Made by a program: the position numbers and the translations under genes. From Strigamia acuminata (lineage: Eukaryota > Arthropoda > Chilopoda > Geophilomorpha > Linotaeniidae), in assembly GCA_949358305.1 (NCBI GenBank), contig OX442315.1, positions 19,308,427 through 19,372,426 of the forward strand: a stretch of DNA of 64,000 nucleotides. Direction: 5' to 3'. Below, piece by piece: positions 49,111 to 61,500 of the stretch; the first letter of the stretch is position 1; each line of letters starts with the position of its first letter. The notes beneath the pieces were generated by a model. That model was not told where the DNA came from. It searched no databases and saw only the letters and a list, made by a program, of their open reading frames with translations.

Positions 49111-51868
49111 CTTCTCTTAATGAATATGCAGATGCAACAGAAATGCCTCATGTGCCTCTCATCTATCTCTGTCATGCCGTCTCTCGATTACACCACCACT
49201 TCTTGAGCATCCAATTGCACAAAGGCGACGACTTTGTATTCGCCAAAGTTGTAATTAGAATCCCAGGGACGGTAGGTATGCAATTAGAGTTCCCGGCGGG
49301 GACAAACAGAATCGCCCTCGGCTTGGGAGAGACAAACATTGATCCAAAACACGCATGACTGACATCAAACTTGACTTTGCCAAACGTCCTCGAAAACAAG
49401 CGGTCATTTCCTTCCACTTGCACAAAGACAAACTTAAGCCTATTACCGCACGCCCACGTCATTAGTTATGGAGTAACAGCACTTTCAGCCCGCCTCCATC
49501 ACTCCTTTGACGCCAAAATCAGTCGACTGTAGCTAAAGAGGAGGAGCACCTCAAGAACACTTACCTGACCGCATTCGAACAGAAAAGAACAGAAAACATC
49601 TCCTCTTTAATCAATCGACCAAATACTTGTAATTAATGCGTGCGGCTTCATTACAAATTCTTATTGAAAAATTATTTAGGCAAATTTCGAACAGTAAACC
49701 GCAACCGACAATCATAAAAATTTTATTCAAATGCCGAGTATACAGCCAACGACGAAACGCATACAAGAAACGTGAATTAATCAATACTTATTCTTGTTTT
49801 ATTTTCTTTCTTTCTTTCTTTCTCCTGAGCTCGTGGCACAAGATTGGAGAGGTTGCTGCTTGTAAATAATGCACGCCACTTCCTGAGCCAGCAGCAGGGA
49901 AAAGTTGGCGCCCTGGCGTCCCTTTGCTGACACCCTGGTGAGAAATGGTTGCAGAGTTCTCTACCTGGTGGCTCGCGTATCAACCGACTTCCCCCTCTCC
50001 ACCACCATTCACATCTCTCCGAAAAAATTTGCTCAACTTGATGTGGTAATGCAGAAATCAATAACACCATCGTGTGCCTAACTTAAAGCGTATTGAGCCA
50101 AGGAGACCACACCTGTGTACATATTTTTTATTTTTTTATTTTTTATTATTATTTTTCCGAGAGTAATATCTCATTTTGTACAAGCTCTTTTGATGAGTTT
50201 TCGTTAGTCAATAAGATACGCTCTCGTTTCGTTTATGCCAACAAACTTAGTACACACCAACCACATGTAGCCAGAAAATGAAATTGAAACCAATCAAGTG
50301 TTCTGCTGTGGGTTCCTAATGAGGGATTTCTAATTAAAAGTGCGCATTTTAATTTTGATTAAAAGGATAATGACAGTTGGAGAGTGACCTTGTTTTAAAG
50401 AAGATAGCTCTTAAACTAAAGATAACATTTCAAACGCTTAAAATACAAATAAATCATTCAATTAATTTGATAAAATTACATTTAAAAAATGGTTAAAAAG
50501 AAAAAAAAGAAAAATGTCGAGATAGACAAGTCTGTTGGGCATATTCACGTTGTGATCAATGAATCAAAACATCGAGGAAATAAAGCTCTCATCAGCGAGG
50601 CAAGAGATGACATTTGAAAATGACTTCTGTTCCACAACCCGCCTCCCACCAATCCATGCGTTCTGTGCATAGAACTATTTGAAACGTGACAGACAACGTA
50701 ACTGGGGACCATTATTGGGGGCCAGGAGGCCGATCTTTCGCTCGTTTTTATTACTTTAATGGAAAAAATACGGGGGAGTAAACATTGCGACTTCATCGTT
50801 TTTAGTGCCCTCATCACCCACGGGAATAAAACGGAAAGAAAAAAAAATTGGTCTCCATCACTTACATTCACTTATCCCTCTAGAGTTTGCTAACTTTACC
50901 TTTTCGCGAATTAAAAGTAACAAATCTTTTCTTTCCGTGTCAACAAACTGAAATTACTTCTTTTCCAAAAAAAATAAAATAATTAATTTAAAGAATATTT
51001 TCATTATTACTTTATACGTTTTTAATTACGGGTAAAGATATTAGGTATTTTAATGAAAATTTGACTGCTTTGTGTTTTTTTTTTGTTGTAAGAAGTGGAA
51101 CCGAATCCAATTATACTTGCACAAAAGCCTTTTGAGATTGACTATATAACAGAAAAAAAATATTCTGTTCCTTAGGAATTTCAAGCGTATAAAAGCAAGA
51201 GAAAGAATCAAGTTGACAAATTGTTTTACAGCCGCCCTCATCAACTTATCTGCAATTGTATAAAGATTGTGTATACTCAAAAATGGGAATTCTGGACATT
51301 CCACACTTACAAAACATTTCACCAATGTTGCATGCTGTTGCCATGAATAAGTGTCATGCCTTCAAGATCTTCACGCTTTGTCCCCCTCTCTCTTCGGCAA
51401 TCTAAGAGTGCATATTCTATCTGAAAATGCTTTTCCACCATAAAAAAAAATTAAAAATTGTAAAAAAAAAATCTGTGTTGCACGGTATGATTTTTTAAAA
51501 AAATGTATAGTGTAGGAGAGCATGGCCCTAATGAGATGCACGCACAACATCACTAATGCACAGACATTAGCGCAATTCCGGTGCGGGCAACACAGGAATT
51601 CCACGCCTATCTTTCTCGTAATGAAATTCCGTAATTAAAATGCAGGTGACTGTTTAGGTCATTTATTAAAACTTGAGAGCGAAATGGGTGGATGAGAGCA
51701 AAGATGGAAACGGAAGAGGGTGGAAGAGGAGGAAAAACGCAAATTCTTATTAGATTCATTTTTAATCTTGCATTCTCTCCTCCTCTTCGTTCCCTCCATA
51801 AATGTTTTCTCACAACACGACGTTTTACAAATGAGGCGTAATTTTCGAAATAATTTACTTCACTTAAT
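49111..51868. other. Intergenic stretch
   Basis: Relatively GC-rich at 49111-49560 and 49850-50060, AT-rich elsewhere. It contains a TTTC repeat near 49800-49823 and TGGCGCC near 49907. Open frames, including 49011-49358, overlap the GA tract and resemble no family. No gene is called. Confidence 0.5.
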
Positions 51869-51894
51869 AAAAAAAAAAAAAAAAAAAAAAAAAA
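51869..51894. repeat. 26-A homopolymer
   Basis: Twenty-six consecutive A. No retrotransposon remnant or duplicated flank is recognisable upstream, so it is recorded as a simple homopolymer. Confidence 0.85.
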
Positions 51895-54800
51895 TCAGAA
51901 ACCTTCCTCTTTCAAGGGGCCCCCAATTTTATCTAAGTAATTATAAAGTGACAAAAGAATTACATACTACAAGAATAAATGATCGATGTTTTAAAACACA
52001 CCCAATTATTAAAATCAAAGTGATGTTCAGATTTGGAATTCGCTTGTTTATAGGAAGTAAAGAAATGCCCACAACTAGGGTCTTAAGAAGCAAAACCTCC
52101 AAGGAGTTAAAAAAGAGTGAAATGAAATTGGCGGAAACTCTTACCCAGATGGGGAGCCATGAAGTGAAAAAAAAATCTTAGGAGGAGTGAGAGGAGGGTG
52201 TGTGTGTGTGTGTAGAGTCGAAAGAGGGAAAAAAGTGTGCCCACTAAGAAACGTCGGCCATGTCATAATAGAAAGGTGATGGATCGCCAAATGGTCTTAA
52301 ATGAAAGCGAATCGATCAGAGACTTTCATTTTTCTATGTCACGACGAGATAAAGCAGACTTGCCAAACCCAGAATCATTCTTTCATTTATTAAATCAACT
52401 GTACCGTACATTGAAGCCGAAACATATAACGCTGCACATCACTCAAACCGACGTCATCTTCTCATAAATCATGACGTCAATCCCAAACTTTAAGTTGAAA
52501 TTTTTCACTTGTAGTAAAAATTTAGAATAAAATTTTTAAAAAAGAAAATCTTTATTTCGCTTTTTAAATTCTAAGATTACGTGGGTTTGGGGCGTAGAAG
52601 AAAACTTAAGATCACACTTTCTTTGACCCATTTTGTCACATTCTTAGAAAAATGAAAGGAACTGGCTGGCTCCTTTCTATTCTCCTTCTTCAAACTTCCC
52701 CTCCCCATGAGGACAGTAACCAATGCGAAAGAGGACTCAGCAAGCAGCCTGTCATCTAGTCAGCTGACAAGCAATCCGGACACCCACAAAGGGCCAAGGC
52801 GAGCGATGTGCGCGGGAAACTCTCCCTCTGACTTCCTGTGTGAAGCACGGTCTCCCTCCGAATGACTTCGCCTCCATCTGAAAGCAAGACAAATAGCACT
52901 TTGAGAAAGGTTTTATACACAAGTTGCGTCGCCAACAAACTTATTTAGCAAAAAAAAGACAAGGAAAAAAAAAGAAAAGAAAATACACTTCAGTCGATTT
53001 CTCTCCGGCCGTAAAAAATTCACACTTGTTAATTACTTTGATGTCCCACTGCCTCATCAGCAAGCAAACAAGTCAATTTCAAACCCCCCTGCAATCCAAC
53101 AAGATTCCTATGTCTGCCCTTCCTCTCTCCAGTCAGACTTGCTTCCCATCGGTCACTGTTCTTCATCACCCCTGCCTCTTTTCAGAGCAATGCCCCGCCT
53201 AGACGTCCACTTTCGCTTACTTTGAAGTGTGAGACAGAAATGAAACTTTTTTTCCTTCGGTTTATCCGTCGACTGCACAAATGAACGGGTCTAGTTGGAT
53301 TTCTCACTAATTAAAAAGATTCCCATCATCACATTTAAGATCATCAAAACTACGAAGTCCGATTGGGAGAAAAGGAGGAAAGAAAGATTAAACCTAACTC
53401 TGTTCAAGTTCAACTCCTGAGATACATTTTGGAGCCCATAGGTTTTTAGCAAGAAATTCGTTTTAAATTATAGATACAGAAGCTTTTTATATTATATTGC
53501 ACTCAAGTTTAAGATAAACAAAACTAGATATTCGAGGAATTTAAAAATTTGGGTAGTTGAATATTTTTTTTTTTATAATTTAAAAATTTAGTAGTTGAAA
53601 TAAAAAATTAAATTGGAGTATGTACACACATACACACAGCGTTTCAACCAAAGTTTAGAAAAAATGGAGAAAAAAGCGAAACATGGAGAAACCTAAGGAA
53701 ATGAATTATTGCTGCCGGGTGTGGACTAAATTTATGGGGTATTTTATAAAACTTTGTAAATAGATCACCACCAAACACAATGTATTTTTTTCTCCCATTT
53801 TTTCCAAGTTTAACAAATCTTAAAACCGAATTCGAAACAAAAACTTTTACGAAAGCTTAAGATATCCCCAAACTTCAACATCTTTTTCGTCCATAAATTT
53901 TCCCGCATTAAAGTATCTGCTTTTTTTATTTTTTATTTCTTATTTATTAAAGAAACAATAAAGCACTCGACAAAATTAGAAATCTTAAAAGATTTTTCTT
54001 CTCAACTAAAAATATTTCACGTTTTACCCCGAAAAAAAAAAAAGTTAAAAAATGAAAATAGAAACGCGAATCAACATGATGATCGAGCAATCTATCCATC
54101 AGGAAGAAACTTTGCTCACAGTTTAAATCCCTGCTTTTGAACTGCGGGGCTACCCTGTACCTCTTTTGATTCATGGACGGAGGTCTCGCGTGCATCCAGC
54201 GGAAACCTTATTAATGGTCGCGCCAGTGACAATAACAAAGTGAGGTTGCAAATGCTCTCGCCGCGATACCCCGGATCGCACACACCAACCATGTGCCGTA
54301 CGAGAAAAAAAAGAGAAAAAGGTATTTCTCTGCATACCCAATTTGCCGAATAAGGAGAGCACCTCATCCATCTCCCAATAGGAAACTGACACAAGATTGT
54401 GCACTTTCTTCCATATGGCTGATCAAACAGATGTCCTCTCTTTAATGCACTCACTCTCATTAGTTTATGAGTACACCTTCATTTCTCACTCAAATCGTTC
54501 ATCTTGCGACAGATAAATGAATTCGTAATCCATGTATACGCCATTAAATTATTTCCTCGCCATATTAACTCTACACGACTTCATTACATTGTAAAGCTTA
54601 AAACTGCGGAAACCTAAACTAAATCAATCAATAAATCAAAACTTAAAATCAATCACTTTTGAGTTTCTCTTTTCTTCCGTAAATGAAATAGTTTATACTT
54701 CATGAAATAGTGAGTAATAACCGCGCTGCCACAAAGAATGCAATAAAACTAATGTGTAACTAATTGCGACACATTTCCAATTGTACCATCAAAATATCAC

Positions 54801-56131
54801 AACAACTTTTGTTAGTGACATTGCAATTACGAAGTGTCAACCACGAACTACCGTTATAAATTATAAATAAACAAAAAAAAATAAAAAGTTCAGGAATAAT
54901 AATATAAAAAATAAAAAGTTGGCTAAAAAATGTCTAATATTGGCAAATCTTACTTTCATAAATTTATGAGTTCTGTCATGATTTACGACCTCTCGTGTCA
55001 TATAAATAAAAACAAGAATGTATAGACGTACAATATTTTTATTTTTGAAATAAAAAAGTATGAGAGGTCAGTTAAAGAAAACACAAGTTAAAAAAAAAGT
55101 GAGAAAGAAAAAGAGCTTTCTTTCCGTTGTAGCAGTGCGAAAATTTGGTGGTCATTCATCATCCAAGCTGCTTTTTCATCAAGATAACAAACAAGAGAGC
55201 ATCTTCTTGAGCTGTCCCACACCGTCAATATTATCAAGCCAACTTATATTCGTAGAGCAGTGCCATCTGAAATCGCATCTAACGATTAATCATCCATTGT
55301 GTGTGGTGGCGCTCGTGCACTAGCCTTTCAGTTGTGTTTGCCGAGCACTGTCTTCCCCGTCGACCCCCATTACTACCCCGCACACCCCAAGCCGGAATCT
55401 TTGGCAACACCAGCACAATGGTCTGTGGTGGCATTTAAGAATTGATCTCCTACTCGGCAAAAGGAAATGGAGGTGGGGCAGAAAAAAGAAAAAGAAAAAC
55501 AGAATCACGCGAGATTATTCTGCAGTGCGGGTTGAACTCCTAATGAGGTTTTAGCCGACAGTGGACCAAAGACGAAATAAATTGACGTGATAATATTGGC
55601 GCGAATTAAGATTCGAGTGTTGCACTCGACTTGTCAATTTGGCTCGACTCAATCAGTCACACGTTTCAAAGATTTCACTTCTTAGACGAAACGCTGCTGT
55701 AGTTTCTCTAAGTGGATGAAGCTGCCACTGGTTTCACGGGTTTACAGCAACCAATGGGACATGAAGAGCGGGTGAATAAACTCTTCAGTAGCCAGTACAG
55801 CGAAAGAGAAATTGAGTGTCGATCAGTCCAGCAGGGGTCACGATCAATGAGGCAAGCGTCCGCCAATGAATCATCGAGCAACAAACAAATTTCAATTAAG
55901 ATGTGCCGCATTAGAGCAGCGGATTAAGCTCCTGTTTAATTGGTTTCAGCTCTCAACGAAAATAATCACTTTGAATACAGGCACTGAGCCTAAACAGATT
56001 AAAAGTGGGCAAGAAATCGCATCATGGAACTCACACCACGTTGTTATTGTTTCATGATTTTGAGTAATTGGCCTCGTAAATCACTCGGCAGTGCTTCAGT
56101 CGTTTTCACTCAAGAAGGTAGTGCTTGTGAG
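51895..56131. other. Intergenic stretch
   Basis: No gene is recognised. A (TG)7 repeat lies at 52199-52212. GC-richer patches at 52680-53200 and 54120-54440, and the region around 55130-55900, could be regulatory. Open frames such as 51720-52181 contain poly-Lys from A runs and are not credible. AT-rich, featureless sequence fills 53220-54110 and 54520-55060. Confidence 0.5.
52199..52212. repeat. (TG)7 microsatellite
   Basis: Seven TG dinucleotide units in intergenic DNA; a simple repeat with no attached signal. Confidence 0.85.
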
Positions 56132-56204
56132 TTTTTTTTTCCTCCGTTTTCTTTCCTTTCTTTCTTTTTTCTTCCACTTCTTTCTCTTTTCCTTTCTTTT
56201 CCAG

Positions 56205-56449
56205 GCTTTTTCCACAAGAAGGCTAAAATTAACGTGATTTACTGCCCTTCCTATAGCGACAGCAAGAGAATCAATAAAGTGGCCACAGATCTGGAAGTGA
56301 AAGGGCGCTACACTAAACTCTTTGACAATTCTACTCCCTCCAAACCACAAACTCCGACTCCGCTAAGTCCAAACAAAGAAACCGAAATGAAACCACCCAA
56401 TTATTTAAGTCAATTGGATTCAACTGATTTTCCCTCCCTTCCTTTTTAA
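56205..56449 (+). CDS. Possible lone terminal exon of an unidentified gene
   Basis: An 80-codon frame, ending at TAA 56447-56449, follows a long, almost pure pyrimidine tract (about 56132-56202) that ends in CAG at 56202-56204, an excellent splice acceptor. A GTGAGT donor at 56127-56132 would make a 78-base intron, and the frame is the same on both sides. The encoded segment is polar, rich in Lys, Thr, Ser and Pro, includes a TPSKPQTPTPLSP low-complexity stretch and ends in DFPSLPF. I recognise no family, and upstream sequence (from 56024) reads poorly as protein. It may be a true last exon, a non-coding RNA exon or chance. Confidence 0.22.
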
Positions 56450-58461
56450 TTTAAACCCAAACGCCAAAATTTTATCTCATTTAAAAGCCCGTGCCGTGCA
56501 CTTCATCACCGGACGCTTTAAACGTGGACACCTGCTCTCGCAGCAATAGTGTCACCCACTGCGGACGACTGCAAGGGGCGGGAGCTATGAGAATTCATTG
56601 AATACTGTCGTCTATACAGATAAATCATGTGGACTTCGATTTGCATTGAATTTTTCTTGGTGCCAAGTCACCGCTGCCCGTCTCCATGGCAACTCGGGAG
56701 GGGAGCAGGTGCGTCTTCAATGGAACTCGCCGACATTGAGCAACGGGGTGAGGGAAAAAGATTGAAGTTAAAGCAAGAATTTTGCATGCAGCATTCCCCG
56801 AATTGGAGAAGGCCTCTGAATGATTGATCAGTTTTGCACGCTTCGCAATGGAAACGAATTCAAATCGAACCTGAAACACGAGCAGCAAAACAAAAACGTA
56901 CTCATTTAGCCGTCAATTACTATGCAAAAACGGTGCAGCATCTACCCATTGGCCGCATTCAAACCCCCTGCCCACCCGTAACGCTCCACCCCTCGACAGG
57001 ACCCCGGCGTGAAAGGCAAAATAGAGTAAAAGAAAAGAGGGGGTGGATGAGGTAAACAGAATGGCGCAGTCACCACCCGGCCGCCCCATGTGGGAGGCCA
57101 AAAGCATCCCTACAAGGATCAGAAAGATGGATCAACAGCAAATACAACTTTTCTCTCAACTGGCTGCATCCCACAATCCCTGAGCGCCCAGAAATTTCGC
57201 TCGCAACACACACTGAGCGGCTTAAAGGTTCAATGATTAATCACTCGTGGCGGTGGAAGAGGAGGAGGAGGAGGAGCCGGCGTGTGAGGAGAGAAAATTT
57301 TAATATACGTATTGATTTAATCATCTATCTCTCGCTCTCTCTGCTGCTACTGCGAGCTAGAATGTAAACATGGGATTACAGAACAAACTTTACCATTCGC
57401 CCACTCGAAACGCACGTTCTTTAAACAAAGTGAAAAGAGCGGCTTGTGCACACCAAAACCAAATGCCTAAGCTCTACTTATCGCATGCTAGAAAGCCTGC
57501 TTTTCTCATGCCGCCTCGTTCCCATACATCACGGACAACATCTATCATTCAGAAATTGGATACGTGAGTGTTAAACTGATACGCGCTCTCCATTTTTTTC
57601 CTCTTTGGGTGGCAGGCAACCAACAAACACCATCGCTCCCTTCATCGTCACCAGTTTTGCCTCAAACTTTAAACGAGACACGACCAACAAATTGACAACA
57701 GGCTCTTTATTGTAAACAAACAGGACGCCACATATATATCCCGACTCGCAGATTTGTCAAAATAAATTGGCGAAATATTTTCGTCGCGCTAAAATTAATC
57801 TAGCTGCGAGCCAATAGGGAATTAACCAATCACAAATCGGAATCCCTCTCTTTACACATTTGGTCATTAATTTTTAATTATTAACCAAAATTCAATCTTC
57901 ACACTATTGATTAAATCTTGTTATTCTATTTTCCTTTTTTTTTTTTTAAATAAAAAGGAATTAATCTTTCAATTTAAAACTTTTGTAATTAGAGCAATGA
58001 ATTTTGTTTATAATCTTCACCCTGGGTGATTTATTCGAGCAACGATATGTTTAATTTCTGAGAGATCAAATGAGGAAATCGATGAGTTGCAGAAAAGTGC
58101 CAGTGGGAACGCCCTAATGACCACCGCCCCATTTCCTGGCGAGAAAGATCTAATGTCTAGAAATCGACTTACTCATGTCTAAACTCTTGGTCTTCATTAA
58201 GCGCTTTTCCTTCCACCCCCACTATACACAGACATTGTAAAGAAGCTATAGTGGGCTCCCTCATCACCATCCACTCATGCCATCAGGGATCATTTCCTGG
58301 ACAACCCTCCTTCATCTAAAACGCACTTTCACCGTCTTTATTTATGGCAACAAGGATCAGCGAGGGTCAAACAATCGTCACGCACAATAAGGCTCAGTGG
58401 CGACCTCGAGGTAAGGTGGAAAAAACGTGAAATACGAATAAAATGCACGACTAGATTGCCA
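56450..58461. other. Intergenic stretch, moderately GC-rich
   Basis: Apart from the motif block at 57234-57360, I see no gene. Sequence at 56480-57230 is GC-richer and stop-poor in several frames on both strands, as expected from composition. A T run lies at about 57937-57949. Confidence 0.5.
57234..57360. promoter_or_regulatory. Composite Hox/Exd-like and GAGA motif block
   Basis: TGATTAAT at 57234-57241 and a TGATTTAAT-like motif near 57313 match Exd-Hox composite sites. Between and after them lie a GAGGA repeat (about 57253-57275) and CTCTC/GAGAG runs (about 57328-57345). The block is denser in such motifs than its neighbours. It could be a Hox-responsive enhancer, a call made from motifs only. 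Confidence 0.25.
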
Positions 58462-58502
58462 CACGTGAAAATACAAGCAGCCACGTGGCTTTCTAACACG
58501 TG
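58462..58502. promoter_or_regulatory. Triple CACGTG E-box cluster
   Basis: CACGTG occurs at 58462-58467, 58482-58487 and 58497-58502, that is, three sites in 41 bases with start-to-start spacings of 20 and 15 bases. The sites share an A/C-CACGTG context. A Cdx/posterior-Hox-like TTTATTG followed by CCATAAA lies about 50 bases downstream. Regular spacing suggests a real binding array, probably for bHLH factors. Confidence 0.4.
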
Positions 58503-61500
58503 GGTGTTATAACTGTCTTGCCGAGCGGTCGTACATCTAATTGATAACATTTTATTGCGCCATAAAACAAACCGTGGCACTTTAAATCATGGCGGCACGT
58601 AGGAAGAAAATCATCTTTATGAGGCAAAGAAATAAAAAAAATAAAAATAAAAAAAACGTTGACAACTTTTTTTTCTTCTTCTTCTTCTTTCAAACGGTTT
58701 TTTCACTTAAAGTTTTGTGAAATTGATTATCATTACAAATTTCATATTTTCTTTAAAAATTATACTAGGAAAGAATGTCGACGCCCATTCTTTTGAGTTA
58801 AAAAAAAAATTACGCGTAAAAATTCCAGTCAAAGAATGCGTGCAGTGCAGCGTTCTCGAGCGTTTCGTTGCGATCATCGTCCTACCCTCCGAATCCTTTC
58901 CCCAGTGGCCCGTTCATTTATGCGAACCAATTTAAGAGTACGCCAGGGGGGTGTTGAAAAGAATTAAAAACGCGCCCATCTTTATGCACGAAACAATTTA
59001 CTTTTCCTGCAAATAACATTTTCTTAGTCCCCCATCCCTAATTGCATTTATTCGAGCAACCACATTAGAGACATTACATTATTATAGGCTTATGAAAATA
59101 CATTCTATAAAAAAAAGAAATAAATAAAGAGAAAAAGAAATTTATAAGAAAATGCGTTGTTTGCACCATATACCAGTCGATTCTGGCAACAAATTTATGG
59201 CTCCTATATCACGAGACACTTTGGTTTTGTTAAAGGCAACAAGATTTATAAAGGATCTTTTTTCTTCTTTCACTTGAAGGAAAGTGACGATTCGAGAGAA
59301 GAAGATTGTTGATGGAAACCTGTGGATGCTCAACTATTGATCATCAAACGACAAACGGAAAAGATAATAAAAAAAGTGCATATTGGATTTTGCAATGATG
59401 CATTCCAAATGACCAAAAAAACAAGCAGCGCACTAAATTAAAATTCCAATTGCGGCCTCGTGCGTTAAACCGATAGAAATATCTTTTATTTTAAATCCAA
59501 TATTCCACACCAAGGTTTAATTAATAGAGCAAATTATTCCAAATTGATACTTGTGTTTGCAGAATGCTCGTGCGAAGAGGCTGCAGATGATCAAAAGTAA
59601 GCATCCGTTTCTTATAAATTACCCAGTGGCAGCGAAATTAATTGCAAAGGATTTCCACCGACCCCATAATTCACTCGGCCTCCCTCCCCCAATTCATCGG
59701 TGGCGGCGCTGCTGATACCCCTCCGGTAAACTTTTAATATGCACCTTTCTCCGTTCCCGGAGAGAAATTTTAATTTTCTGCCAGTAACTCCTTTGCCACC
59801 TGCTTCAGATTAAAACTAAACCACGGGATGCCCCTTCACCATAATTTTTATTCGCTGCTTGCGTGCAAATATTCCTGTAGACACTTGTTTATTATTAAGA
59901 TTGCTTTGGATGCTGTGAAAATGCGTTAAGTGATGGCTATAAATCCTCCATCCTCGCATACATTTTTCCAAACCATCATTTCCCACCGACAGTATTTACG
60001 TCTTTTTGTAAATAATAATAAACACTTGTAACACAGTGTATCATCACATTTTAAAAATTTTTCAGACTCATCCTCTCATAAATTACCCTCAGTTCCTTCC
60101 CCCGATTCACCAACAGGCGATTTATTGTGTGAAAGAAAACAAAATTTCATCAATTTTTTTTTCATACAAAAAAAAAAAAAAAAAAAAATTACAATCAAAC
60201 TCTGCTCTCTCATAACCCAAACCCCAAACCCAAAAAAATACAGAAAAATTGCAACAAGATAGCAAATCAATCCTTTGACGCTTGTGTTTTTCAAACATTC
60301 GTATATAATGAAAAACATTCTTGACAGTGTAATCAGCGCACGCGGACCTGTCACCGTGGCTGACACTCGCTTTGTCACGACCGGCGACGGCCTGGGCTCG
60401 TGCTCAGCCTTGATAAACCTCGATGACAATTGGCAACATTAATCTAGCGCGAGATGAATGAGTTCAGAGCGCAATCGATTGGCGCACGGCCTCGCAATCG
60501 CGATGAAGATCAGTCTCATCCGAGGCTTAGCACAGGATCAAAATAAGTGCATCGGTGCACGAGGGAGGGGGCAACTTGACCAGCACCGCCCATCATACCA
60601 ATATCAATCCAATCGCGAACCCCCTCACTCCTCCATTCAGTTATTACCACAAAACTTTATTTATATCTCGCAAAAATTCATCTCGAATTTGCAGCATCCG
60701 CTCCATCGATCACCAACAACATCTCGCTACAATCACGCAAAATTTGGTCTCGCGATTGAGGTTCATCACAACCAACTTTCTTCCCGCTAATCCCCGATGC
60801 CATTCTTCACCTGAGGCAGACTACGTGACGCACATGCGCACAACAGTGATGACGGAAGATGAAGTCGTCTCCAGACACGCCCCTCCCTCATCCCCTCCCT
60901 GTTAGTTCCCTTATCTCCCCTATGGTGTTTCCATAGCCACAGGACCTAGAATCGCGCTTCTAGTTTTCTAGCCTCGAGCTCATTTCTGCTCACTTCCTCT
61001 TCCCTTCCTCACTTCTAATTCCCGTCATAAATTATCTTAAGCAATTCACACCTTTTTCTCCGACTTTATATGCATCGCGTAGTTGCGTGTTCAACATATC
61101 TCATTAACTTGATAAGCATTGTCAGTTGTTGCAATCAACTGGGCCTAACTACTTTTCAACAAAGTTACAACACAATACCAAAATAAAACCCCCAATAAAA
61201 GTTAATATGTAATGTAATTTTAGCCTCATCAAAGCACTAACAAATCCTCGAACATGTATCTCCACTCTGCAGTCCCTAAAAGAACTCTTATTGGAGCAAT
61301 GACGAAGGCAGAGGGGGTGTCTGTCAGTAATGACACGCTAATGAAGCAGGACACAGCTGTTGTGTGTTCCTCACGCGCACAGAAAAATGAAAAATGCACG
61401 GACACCATCTGGTGGACAGGAAAATTAGTGAGTGTTCGAGCAAATTTAGAAATAAAAAAAAGTTGGGCTAAAACAGATTACTTTCCTTTTTTCTCTTTTT

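Noticed and set aside
51720-52181. 153-codon + open frame
   Set aside because: It contains poly-Lys from the 26-A tract and otherwise low-complexity sequence.
56096-56350. Lys/Glu-rich minus-strand open frame
   Set aside because: It is the antisense of the pyrimidine tract at about 56132-56202, a composition artefact.
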